63,483 nt of DNA from the NCBI GenBank assembly GCA_015680685.1, contig MNCI01005291.1, positions 467,881 through 531,363 of the forward strand. Reading direction: 5' to 3'. Source of the stretch: Gnetum montanum (taxonomy: Eukaryota; Streptophyta; Gnetopsida; Gnetales; Gnetaceae). The stretch's first letter is position 1. Every line of letters starts with the position of its first letter. The position numbers were made by a program, and so were the translations under genes. Positions 11,183 to 21,018 of the stretch are shown here, piece by piece. The notes under the pieces are model-generated. The model did no database searches. It was not told the origin of the DNA and saw only the letters and a list, made by a program, of their open reading frames with translations.

Positions 11183-11275
11183 GACACGTGTCGATTGATC
11201 TATTTTCCTGTTAAATCCCAATCATTGATTCCATTTTGGAATTTCGCACCTGAGCCCGACCCAGCCCTATAAATA
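11183..11275 (+). promoter_or_regulatory. Element A LTR promoter, copy 2
   Basis: Palindromic G-box GACACGTGTC (11183-11192) then TATAAATA (11268-11275). Same spacing as copy 1 and as the 3' LTR (18772-18781 and 18857-18864). This copy keeps the intact CACGTG core. Confidence 0.6.
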
Positions 11276-11816
11276 CCCTGTCAATTCACATAAAAGGGGT
11301 CGGCAATTTTGAAGGTTGGCAGCTTAGGAAGTATTGACCAACAGCCTAGGATGCTCAGACACACTTGACTCCTAGCATCTAAACACTTAGGGCTTAGTGC
11401 TTGACTTGCCATCCATACACGCAGCTACGCTTTGATCGGTGCACATTCTTGTTTAAACAATATAATCAAGTTCATTATTGCCTGCCATTTACATTGTTTA
11501 CGCTTTGTTTACAATATAGCTCTGTTTACTCTTCGTTTACAATTCAGTCTTTGTTTACGCTCTACACTTTGTTTACATTTCGTGTCGCTATTTGCATTTC
11601 ATTTACACCGTTTACGATAAGCCCTGCGCTAGCCGTAGCTTACGCTCGGGGAAGTCCTTGGTTGATTTGTGTGCAAACCATCCAAGACACTTTGTCTTCG
11701 TTCTCTTTTCCAGCTTGCCCTCGGGCGAAGGCAGGGTCAGCTGTGGCTGCCCGATGATCTTTCGATGTCTGTTTCCCTTCCAGCCTCACATCGATGATTT
11801 AGGTCAGTACATTTTT

Positions 11817-11835
11817 TGGCGCTAGAAGGAGGGCC
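11817..11835 (+). promoter_or_regulatory. Element A primer-binding site
   Basis: TGGCGCTAGAAGGAGGGCC, five bases after the LTR end. Elements B (TGGCACAAGAAGGAGGACC, minus strand 21013-20995) and C (TGGCACTAGAAGGAGGGCC, 59719-59737) have the same site in the same place. The pairing tRNA was not identified. Confidence 0.75.
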
Positions 11836-11908
11836 TACCTTGTTTATCATCTTGTCAAAACGTACCCAATTAATGCTGCCAAACGCTGAAACTCGAATCA
11901 TCTTACAC

Positions 11909-12050
11909 ACGTTGAGCTTGCTCACATTGAGCCCTGTTCGTCACGCTGCTATAGTGGTCACGCTGTAGTCAGGCACGTTGTAGTTGGTCACGCTGTCTAT
12001 CAGTCACGCTGCCAGTTAAGCACGTCATGAGTTACTCACGCTGCACATGC
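11909..12050 (+). repeat. GTCACGCTG motif cluster in the element A leader
   Basis: Six or so copies of (G)TCACGCTG spaced about 15-25 bp apart, between the PBS and the gag frame, with related GCACGTT words. It resembles the LTR motif but lies outside the LTR. Confidence 0.65.
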
Positions 12051-14600
12051 TGTCAACTTGTACACACTGTCATGGAATCTTCCCAGATCAACCCTACTTA
12101 TGCAATCCTCACACCTGAACAATATAACTTCATTTGTGTAAAAATCCAAGCCAACTTACCTATCGATCGCATAGATAGAAAGGCAAAGCGAAACTATGAG
12201 CTCATCTACAAGGGAGGTCATGCGTTCATTCCCTCAACATTTGACATAATACCCCTTTTTGAACACCATCATCAACTCATGTTTTAGCTTCTCATGGCAA
12301 GGAGTCAAGCCTTATAGCGACCTCCAATAGAGCCTCAGAATGAAAATGAGGAAGATGACTTTGCCTCCCCAATCTGAGCATGGGGATTCATACCATACCG
12401 TCAGTCCTCGTGCCTATACAAACCCATTATTCCAACCTTTCCTGGAGGGAACCATGCTTCCTCCTTTGTCCGTATACACGTGAGGACTAGCTTCTCGACA
12501 AGAAATACTAGCTTCCATGTCCACCCATTACATACCACAAGTACAAACCCATGGGGCACCTTTGACTACTTTAGCGCAACACGTTCAGGGTGTCACCTCA
12601 CAACCTGTGGCTGGGCAGTGGGTTTCACTAGCTATCCAGCAACACCAACCTACTCTCTACAGCATACCACACCCTATGATCCCATCTCTGAATGTTGTTC
12701 CACCACAACAACAACCAACAATCCAACAGGCTCTCTTTCCACAAACGATACAACCATCAAACTACTATCAATCGTAATCCATTCAACCCATCAGTTTGCC
12801 TAACACCCAAGAGTGGGAAAACACGAAGCAAATGATGCACATGTTAATTGAAGAGGTAAAGCACCTTAAAATCACAAACACTGAGGAAATTAAGGTGTTG
12901 GACTTCTACCAAGATGACCCAATCTACCCTTCAGTTCCACCATTAACCTTGCCAAAGGAGATCCCATTACCTCAGCTAATAAAGTACAATGGAGAGGGAG
13001 ATCCAAATGCCCACCTAGTGATATTTCGACTAGAATGTCTCCTGCTTCAGGCCTAGCCTCATGCAATTCTACGAGTTTTCACTATGTCCTTAATGGAAAA
13101 AGCCTTAGACTGGTGCTGTGCCTTACCCTGTAACTTCATATTCTCTCTAGAGGATTTGTTACATCAGTTTGTCACCCGTTTCAAGTATAATCTAAAGCCT
13201 GAAGCCACACTGGAAATTTTAATTCAAATTAAATAAGCACCTTTAGAGCCAGTGCAAAAATTCACCCAAAGATGGAGTGCAGCCCTGAATGAACTCCACG
13301 AGCCCATACTTGAGACATACTTGCTCACCATTTTTAAAGCCGCTGTGAATGACTTCGTTAAGTCAAAACTCTATTATTTGAATGCTCGTACTTTGAGTCA
13401 AGCATTCGTACAAATCAAAAGCATAGAGGAGGCAGCACAATCAAGCAATGACCCAGCTCATGTGGCCTACAAAAACCAAGATTCTCGCAAGAAGAACACA
13501 ACAGAGGCAACGGTAGCCGCAATCAAAAAAGCAACCAACTGGGGCGCAACAGCTAAGCAACCTAAATCCCCAGCCAACAAAGTTGCCAACTTTGGTGCTA
13601 ACTCACCTACATCGGTAGGGGCCACCCCAAGGCCCAACTTTCAGTGCAAGGACTACTCAAAGTACACACCACTACTGATGCAACCCTCTCAACTATTGGA
13701 GAAACTCTTGAAAGCAGGGAAAATCCAACACAAACATGTATCAGAGATTACCCGCCAAAAACATGATAGGTACTGCGAGCTACTAAGGAACCCCACCTTA
13801 GCAATACCAAATGAGCCCCCAGTCCCACAACATTTTAAATTGTACCAATACTGTCATTACCATCAAATGGCTAGTCATAGTACAGACAACTGTCATGCCT
13901 TGTAAGATGACCTGCAGGGAATGATAAAACAAGGCCAACTAGTGATTAACACGACAAGTCAATCCAACATAGATGATGCCTCCTATGTCATAAACTCAAT
14001 TAGCATAGGTGGCAAGCCCAAACCTATGCAACAACCTTTTCTGATCCATGTGCCTCCTAGCAAGGCAAAGGTCCTCTCAGCCTCCATAAGCAAGAGGCCT
14101 CCCTTTGTTATCAAAGTGCCACCCCAGACATCCACAACACCCTTTGTGGTCAAGCCTCCACAGACATCGTCCGCTAAGATGTTAAACTGGCATGACTCAT
14201 CCGCTAAGATGTTAAACTAGCATGACATAGCAACAAAAACTACTAAGCAACCTTTTGTCATCAAGGTGCCACAACGTGATGGCCCCTCACCTACCTGAAG
14301 CCCAATAGTGGGCAACATCTCAATCCCTCCTCCTTCAAGGGTTGACCCCACTAGCAACCTAGGTAGGCCCACCAAATGGGAACACAAGAGGACAAATAAG
14401 CACCTCGTAACTCCCATGGCCGAAGCAAAGGCCACAACTAGCAAACAACAACTAAACACTGGGGCCCCTACCCCCAAGCAAACCACGCATAAGTCCCCCT
14501 CCCGAGAGGTATGTCTCTCAAGCTTCATGGAGGAAGTCAAAGCCAACATAACAACTAATGACAAAGACTTCGTAGCTGCACTAACCTAGGTAAAGTAAAC
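12027..14600 (+). pseudogene. Element A gag
   Basis: Begins with a short matrix-like part (12027-12287: TPEQYNFICVKIQANLP). A Pro/Gln-rich linker follows, then the Ty3-type gag core (12890-13480: LDFYQDDP, KYNGEGDPNAH, then after a stop FVTRFKYNLKPE and DFVKSKLYYL). A lysine-rich linker and a knuckle-like CHYHQMASHSTDNC (about 13852-13893) complete it. From 12517 onward the fragments stay in one frame through to protease and are broken only by single stops, for example at 13054-13056, 13234, 13903 and 14218. Gag forms the particle that packages the element RNA. A 30-bp in-frame duplication (SSAKMLN twice) lies at 14170-14220. Confidence 0.85.
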
Positions 14601-14670
14601 ACTCAAGCAAAAGAACACAACATCTACCTTATATGACCTAGTCAAGACCTCACCTGCTCACTGCCAAGCA

Positions 14671-15183
14671 TTGGCCCATGTCTTAGCCTCCATTCCTATT
14701 ATGGAGGACATCCCTACAAATGAGACATCCATCCATGCAACAATGTTACCTCCCACACCACAAGAATTTGGTTCAACAACCTTAGCCTTTCGTGATGATG
14801 TAGTTAAAGTCAACCCCAAACGAGGGAAAGTCACTATAGCTCCACTATCCATTAGCATTTGTGTTGGGTAGTGCACCATCCGCAGAGTGCATGTTGACGA
14901 TGGTGTAGCAATGAACGTAGTCCTGTACTCTGTCATCGACAAGCTAGGCTTGGTAGATGAAATTAGGCCAACCAAAACCACATGTCTAAAATTCTTCAAT
15001 GGATCACATGTCATAGTCAAGGGTACAATCAACTTAGCCTTTGTAGCGGGAGAGAAATTCCCCACTAGCGCAGATTTCACTGTCATAGAGGAGATGCCAG
15101 GTTTCAACATGATTCTAGGTAGGCCTTGGCTAGCTCAACTAAGGGCCATCTCCTCTCCCATCCACCAAGAAATCCACCTTCCA
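14671..15183 (+). pseudogene. Element A aspartic protease
   Basis: In frame with gag. Has a helix-rich lead (MAHVLASIPIMEDIP), one TAG at 14869, then VHVDDGVAMN (active loop with D-D-G), a central FNGSHVIVKG and the C-terminal MILGRPWLAQLR. It runs into the 44-base assembly gap. The domain is otherwise of normal size for a plant Ty3-type protease. What follows the gap contains no polymerase. Confidence 0.8.
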
Positions 15184-15227
15184 NNNNNNNNNNNNNNNNN
15201 NNNNNNNNNNNNNNNNNNNNNNNNNNN
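15184..15227. other. Assembly gap (44 N)
   Basis: Run of N. It interrupts the end of the protease domain; true length may differ. Confidence 0.95.
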
Positions 15228-15289
15228 ACTCTCCCTTGGCTGAAAATGTGCTAGATGCTTGCCTACCTTCTACCTACCCCTCTGACATG

Positions 15290-15420
15290 CATTTTTGACT
15301 TTTGTTTACATTGCACTAGCCTATGCGTTTACATTTTTCCTGCTCACTTAGATCACGCATTTTGCTTTGTTTACGTATTCGTCAACTTAGTTTACACATT
15401 GCATTTGAAAGACATCAAAC
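15290..15420 (+). repeat. GTTTAC-rich stretch in element A internal region
   Basis: Several TTTGTTTAC/GTTTACAT words, like those in the LTR arrays at 10640-10810, 11480-11610 and 19070-19215, but here outside the LTR. Confidence 0.5.
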
Positions 15421-15654
15421 ATAAAAACATAAAACTAAAAAAACACATGGCCCAAAAAGGCCTTGAACTAGCTTACGGCCCGGAACAACCTAAACCTACC
15501 ACGCGTTGCTTTTCTTTCATTCACATTTTAACTCTTTTTACAATAGGTATCTTTTGATGTTGTTTTCTTCCTAGTTGATCTTTGCAGGATCTTGCAGACA
15601 CACAGCATGACCATGCATGCAACATCACACTTTACACAAGCAAGGTAAGCATTA

Positions 15655-16060
15655 GTCCGCTATGACTATAAATTGGCACAGAAAAGTCCTGGCACCATGA
15701 CTTAAAACTGATACTACAGAGTAGTCCTGGCATCACGACTTAAAACTGATACCACAGAGTAGTCCTGTCATCATGACTTAAAACTGATACCACATATTGT
15801 CGTGGAGTCATGACGATAAACTGACACCACAGAGCTTCGTTCAGTATGACACTAAATGGTCACATCTGTCCGCCATGACATGAAACTAGCATCTAGAGTC
15901 CACTAGACTATAAACTACTTTGCCTCTTCACAGTCCACTATGACTATAAACTAAGCAATGCATCATCCGCTATGAAGCTAAACTAGCTCCGTCCAAGGGG
16001 TTACGACGTGAAACTAACTCGCAATAGTCCACTAAGACTATAAACTGGCGACATCATTGA
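15655..16060 (+). repeat. Tandem motif array after protease (ATGAC..TAAACT type)
   Basis: About twelve to fourteen copies of a 25-35 bp unit whose core is ATGACTTAAAACTGATA or ACTATAAACTGGC, preceded by AGTCCTGGCATC or GTCCACT. A comparable array follows the gag of element D at 49990-50165 (CCACCATGGCCTTAAACTAG). Confidence 0.75.
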
Positions 16061-17261
16061 CGATCAAGCAAAAAACTTGAAAAGAGGTGTTGCTACAATT
16101 AGCTATTCATGTTCCACAAAGACTTGCTGCATAATTTGTCTCATGGGCCTTGATGAAGTTGATGTTTTTCATGATTCTGTCTGCTTTAAAAATTGCATGT
16201 GGTGGCTCCATCTCCTTGTTTAAAGTGCTTATTTAACCATTTCATTTGTGTTTTTTCTTGTCTTCTTGGAGTTTTGTTTGCAGGAAGACACTCTTAAGGT
16301 GTTCGTACATGGATGCACTTCATCGTGATGACAAGGTATCATATTCTTCTTGATGCACGTAACTAGGTTAACCAATCTATTCATAAGTACATTCCCAACT
16401 CCCGATACATCCCCTATTTCCCCATCATGCTCCCCTTAGCCTATTCAATTATATCCCCTTGATACATTCTGCTCGCCTCAAAACTCTTGATACATTGTTG
16501 CACATTGTAGCTCTCTGAGCAGTTGCGACGGAAAACATAGTACACAGTACATGACACAAAATGCAAGTGCTCGAACTTGGGCATAGCACTAGAAGCAAGC
16601 TCTTTCCAAAAAAACTGAAGAGAAAATGAAAAATGAAAGAAAATAAAAAGAGAAAACAAAGCAAAAACAAAAGAAAAGAAGAAACAAACGAAAAAAAAAG
16701 AAAAGAAAATAAAAGGGTCAAAGAGAAAAATGCACGGAAAAGGTCTTCGTGACCCCATTGACATCATAAACAAAAGACTTTTGGCTATTCTCATACAAGC
16801 CCCAGGCATGAAGGCAATTATCTTGGAAAACAGTTACACTTGTGTCTCAAAGAGACCATGTTGCACACTATCGTGTGGATTTGGCTGTTTACAACGGGCT
16901 CTGTGAACACTCTATAAGAGTCCCATTTCTCCAAAGAACGCATCTTCCTATGTCTTGGCTCTGAGTCTGCTGAACACTGGGTATGGACAAAGACCAAAGA
17001 TATAACTTGTTCACAAGAGAGCATTCCTCTCCCACAAATCCTGGTAGCAATTATCACCCTTGACCAACTCTTGGATTCCCCTGGTTTCAACCAATTCCCT
17101 CCCCTTGCATCCAAAACTACATTTTCCTAATCCTATGTACTATTGGACACGATGCAATGACATCCAGCCAAAGGCTGATGGATAATGTTTGGTACTTTTT
17201 TGTTCATGGTGTTTTGCACTTCTTTGTCGATGCCTCTTGGGTAGATTCCTCTAGACATCAA
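16061..17261. other. Element A 3' internal spacer
   Basis: No recognisable domain on either strand. It includes a strongly A/G-biased stretch (16610-16735) that produces Lys/Phe-rich spurious frames, and an antisense frame at 16818-17114 that matches nothing I know. The last part (17190-17275) is shared with the 3' end of element B. Confidence 0.6.
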
Positions 17262-17275
17262 CAAAGAGGGGCCAA
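17262..17275 (+). promoter_or_regulatory. Element A polypurine tract
   Basis: CAAAGAGGGGCCAA directly before the 3' LTR start TGAAACACC. Same as element B's tract. Confidence 0.8.
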
Positions 17276-19410
17276 TGAAACACCACTAATTTCAGCCTAG
17301 CACTTTAAATTGAAAATGACTTAAACCCTTTCAAGCATTTAGAAGAAAAAATTTGACTAAGGCAGGGAGCTCACCCCCAGCTTGCTCACGTTGTCAAGCT
17401 AGCTTGCCTTCAGCATAAGCAACTCCAACAGCTTCAAAATCAAGTCAAAATAGTCCAAATCTGAAGGTATATGCTATCCTCAAGAGCCACTGATGTCCAC
17501 TATGGATCCCAACCTTTAGAAATTCCATATTTCAATTGAAAATTACAAGTTTTTAAGGTCACATTGCAGGTCACGCTGCACGTGAGTCTAGCGTAACCAA
17601 ATTTTAGAGCCTCAAAACTGAGTCAAAATGACTTGATTTCAAGGGTGCAAGTCATCCTCAGGATCCACTATTGATAACTATGGGTCCCAGCCTTTAGAAA
17701 TTCTAGATTTCAGCTCAAAATTACAAGGTTTTGAGGTCACACTGCAGGTCACGCTGAGCGTGAGTCTAGCGTGACCAACTTTTAGAGCCTCAAAATTGAG
17801 TCAAAACGACTTGATTTCAAGGGTGCAAGTCATCCTCAGGGTTCACTATTGATAACTATGGGTCCCAGCCTTCACAAATTCTAGATTTTAGCTCAAAATT
17901 GCAAGTTTTTGAGGTCACACTGTAGGTCACACTACAGGTCACGCTGAGCATGAATCTAGCGTGACCAACTTTTAGAGCCTAAAAAATGAGTTAAAATGAC
18001 TTGATTTCAAGGGTGCAAGTCATCCTTAGGGTCCACTATTGATAACTATGGGTCCTAGCCCTAAAACATTCCAGATTTTAGCTCAAAATTGCAAGTTTTG
18101 AGGTCACACTGTAGGTCACATTGCAGGTCACGCTGAGTGTGACCACAGTGTGACCTACCCAAAATGGCTTCAAATCAGACACATCCAAGCTCAAATTTCT
18201 AGATCCAGATCACACACAAGCAGGCAGCAATTGTACTTAAAAAAAGCTTCAAAAATTCCAAATTTAGTGTCAAAAATTGCATTTTTCCCACCTCATGCTC
18301 AGGTTACGCTGAGGTCACATCCAACGTGACTGCCTAGCGTGACTCACGCTCAGGTCATGCTGGGGTCACCCCTAGCATGACTGCCCAATGTGACTGTAGC
18401 ATGACTGCCAGTCATGCTTGCACAAAAAGACTTCAAACGCACGCTAAAGACACATTGAAGCCCAGAAAACTCACGTTGGAAGCCCTGGTCAAATAGAGAT
18501 GCCTCGAACAACCTCAAATCGACATCTTGACATCTTAGAGTAGTTGATCCATGGTCAAGTGAGCCGGGGTTGAATTTCTCTTGTTGTTCATTTCATTGTA
18601 ACTCTTCATTTGTGGGCTTGTCAGGCCCTCACGGTCTAAATTAAATGTACTTTCATGGGCTTGAATGACCCACAAATTATAAAATGCAACATATCTGGTC
18701 AGGAACGTAGCTTGCTGACACATATCCAATGCTTGTCGACACACATCCAACTCATGCACAACTATCCATTGGACACGTGTCGATTGATCTATTTTCCTGT
18801 TAAATCCCAGCCGTTGATTCCATTATGGAATTCCACACCTAAGCCTGACCTAGCCCTATAAATACCCTATCAATTCACATAAATAGGATCAGAAATTTCG
18901 AAGGTTGGTAGCTTGGGAAGTATCGACCAGTAGCCTAGGATGCTCAGACACACTTGACTCCTAGCAGCTGAACACCCAGGGCTTAGTGCTTGACCTGTCA
19001 TCCATATGCATAGCTACTCTTTGATCGGCACACATTCTTGTTTAAACAATACAATACAGTTCATTATTGTCTGCTATTTATATTGTTTATGCTTTGTTTA
19101 CAATATAGCTCTGTTTACACTTTGTTTACAATTCAGTCTTTGTTTACGCTCTACGCTCTATGTACATTTCATGTCGCTATTTGCATTCCATTTACATTTT
19201 GTTTACACTATTTATGATAACCCCAGCGCTAGCTGTAGCTTACGCTCAGGGAAGTCCTTGTTGATTTTCTTGCAAACCATCCAAGGCACTCTGCCTTCAT
19301 TCTCTTTTCCAGCTTGCCCTTGAGCGAAGGTAGGGTCAACTATGGCTGCCCGACAATCCTTCGGTGTCTATTTCCCTTTCAACCTCACACAGACAATTTA
19401 GGTCAGTATA
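17276..19410 (+). repeat. Element A 3' LTR (2.1 kb)
   Basis: Starts TGAAACACCACTAATT and ends GTCAGTATA. Carries the 190-bp array (17450-18160), the GTCATGC cluster (18290-18420), G-box GACACGTGTC (18772-18781), TATAAATA (18857-18864) and a GTTTAC array (19070-19215). Lacks the 0.83 kb duplication of the 5' LTR. Confidence 0.85.
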
Positions 19411-20994
19411 GTAGTCTAGTCTAAAATTTTTGGGTACCAGAGGCTCATTAGGCATAGCCACAAAGGGGTCTTAGAGGACCTCGCAGTACCTCTCATGGTG
19501 TTTTCAAGCATCCTCTAATATTTTATTGTGTTGAACATGCCCAACACTAAGCAATTGATCCAAAAGCTTTGATGGATGGATTGGAAAAGGGATGTATTTT
19601 TAGCAATCCTTGCACTCAAATTTTGACCTTGGGGGAGCTTGCCCCATGACTATTGATGATGCAAGTTGGTTGATTCTCGTGTTGCCAAAACCTGATGTTT
19701 TGTTGCTATTGGCTAGGGCCTTAGGTACCTTAGCTACCTGCTTGTTGTTGTTAGGCTTGGCTTCATCAACCATAGCTGCCATGATGGTTGTCATGGATTT
19801 CCTCTTTTTCCTGTCTCTTTTTGCATGCTCATTCTTGTAGGCTATGTAAGCCGGGTCCTTGTTGGCCTCTGCCATGTCTTGTGTGCTCTTTGTTTGGTTG
19901 AAATCTTGGCTAAGGAAAATTGGGGCTAAATAGTATAGCTTCGATTTAATGAAATCATTTACTGCGTCTTTAAAGATGGCCAGCAGGTGGGTTTCAGTAA
20001 TTGGCTCATACATCTCATTTAGGGAGGCACTCCAACGTTGTATGAATTTTTGCACTAGTTTTAGTGCTTCTTGCTTAACATTCATGAGCTAGTCCAGTGT
20101 CGTTTCTGGCTTCAAGTTGTACTTGAAGTAGGTTATGAACTGGCTTAGCAACTCCTCTAGAGTTGAGATGGATGCTCAAGGAAGCACGCGATACCAATCT
20201 AAAGCTTTGCCAGTCAAAGACATGGATAACCGCATGTAGCCACGCTTGTAGTAATAAGGACTTGAAATGGAAAGTGACTAAGTGGGCATTTGGGTCACCC
20301 TCACCATTGTATTTCATGAATTGGGGAAGTTGGACCCTAGGAGGTAGTGTGAGCGAAGAAACAACGGGGCTAATGGGATCATCCTAATAGAAGTTCATTA
20401 CATGGATTATCTTTGAGTTGGCTACTTTAAGCCGCCTGACCTCCTCAATGAGGGTTTGGATAAGTTGGAATGGTTGGTCTAGACTTGGGAATGTTGTAGA
20501 GGGTTGCATTGGTTGTGCCATTGGTGGTGCCGTCAGAGTGGGCCATAGCCTTGTAGTAGGTTGTTCCATATGTGATACTTGGTACATTTGCTACTGCATG
20601 TACTACGACATCTGGGATAATTGAACAGTAGGTAAAGATGTTGCTGCATGTATTGTGGCATCTAGGATAATTAAACACTAAAAAAATGATTATCTCTACT
20701 ATTACATTTTTTATGCTCTAAGGGATTGTTACACGTATAGGGTGTCATGCTCTACAGAACACTTAGAGCTTGACATAGTAGATAGTTTGGGCTTTCTGTC
20801 CTACAGGGTTCCAGGAGAACTATCAATTGGGACCAATCTGCACCAACTGGAATGTAGACAACTTCAATGTTGGCCTATGATCCAGCTATTACCGTGGTAG
20901 GTCCACAAGGGTGTTTTGTCTACGCTAGTTTGTTGCTAGTGATAGGGGTATAGAAAGACTGTGGGACTACTCGTGGCACATAGAAGGAATGAGA
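19411..20994 (-). pseudogene. Element B gag N-terminal and core
   Basis: Minus-strand continuation of element B. Seen are IHVMNFY, KYNGEGDPNAHLVTF (20317-20250), a frameshift after the part corresponding to VFAMSLTGKA in other copies, FIQRWSASLNEMYEP and DFIKSKLYYL (20085-19930), a Lys-rich linker, and an end near FRLDYY at the element A junction. The first 600 bp after the PBS (20390-20994) are more decayed. Several stops and at least one frameshift disable it. Confidence 0.75.
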
Positions 20995-21013
20995 GGTCCT
21001 CCTTCTTGTGCCA
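20995..21013 (-). promoter_or_regulatory. Element B primer-binding site
   Basis: TGGCACAAGAAGGAGGACC on the minus strand, five bases after the LTR end (ACATCACA). Homologous to the sites in A and C. Confidence 0.75.
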
Positions 21014-21018
21014 AAAAC

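Larger units (their letters stand above)
10155..11794 (+). repeat. 0.83 kb direct duplication inside the 5' LTR
   Basis: Two head-to-tail copies, each from AATTTYTCTTGTTGTTC to CCAGCCTCACAYCG, differing at roughly one base in ten by eye. The 3' LTR has one copy (18573-19392). The copies have diverged, so the duplication is old and not an assembly artefact of identical reads. It doubles the TATA box region. Confidence 0.85.
8806..11811 (+). repeat. Element A 5' LTR (3.0 kb, internally duplicated)
   Basis: Starts TGAAACACCACTAATT and ends GTCAGTACA, five bases before the PBS. It is about 870 bp longer than the 3' LTR, because of a tandem duplication of an 0.83 kb segment (10155-10984 and 10985-11794). 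Contains a 190-bp tandem array, G-box-like sites, two TATA boxes and two GTTTAC-rich arrays. Confidence 0.85.
8806..19410 (+). mobile_element. Element A: non-autonomous gag-pro LTR retrotransposon nested in element B
   Basis: Complete structure on the plus strand: 5' LTR 8806-11811, PBS 11817-11835, gag and protease 12027-15183, tandem motif array 15655-16060, A/G-rich tract, polypurine tract 17262-17275, 3' LTR 17276-19410. The LTRs share their start (TGAAACACCACTAATT) and end (GTCAGTAYA). The 2.1 kb after protease contains no polymerase domain, so the element depended on enzymes supplied in trans. It sits within the gag gene of element B. A clean target-site duplication is not visible and roughly ten codons of the target are absent, suggesting loss at the junction. 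Confidence 0.85.

Noticed and set aside
15655-16060. Possible CRISPR-like array
   Set aside because: Units are diverged, without constant repeats and unique equal-length spacers, and lie in a plant retroelement.
16441-16809. Phe/Ser-rich minus-strand frame in element A
   Set aside because: Antisense of the A/G-rich tract; the amino acid pattern follows nucleotide bias.
16818-17114. Antisense 98-residue frame in element A, considered as an extra ORF
   Set aside because: No motif, no homologue in element B, and no similarity to the antisense unit near element D.
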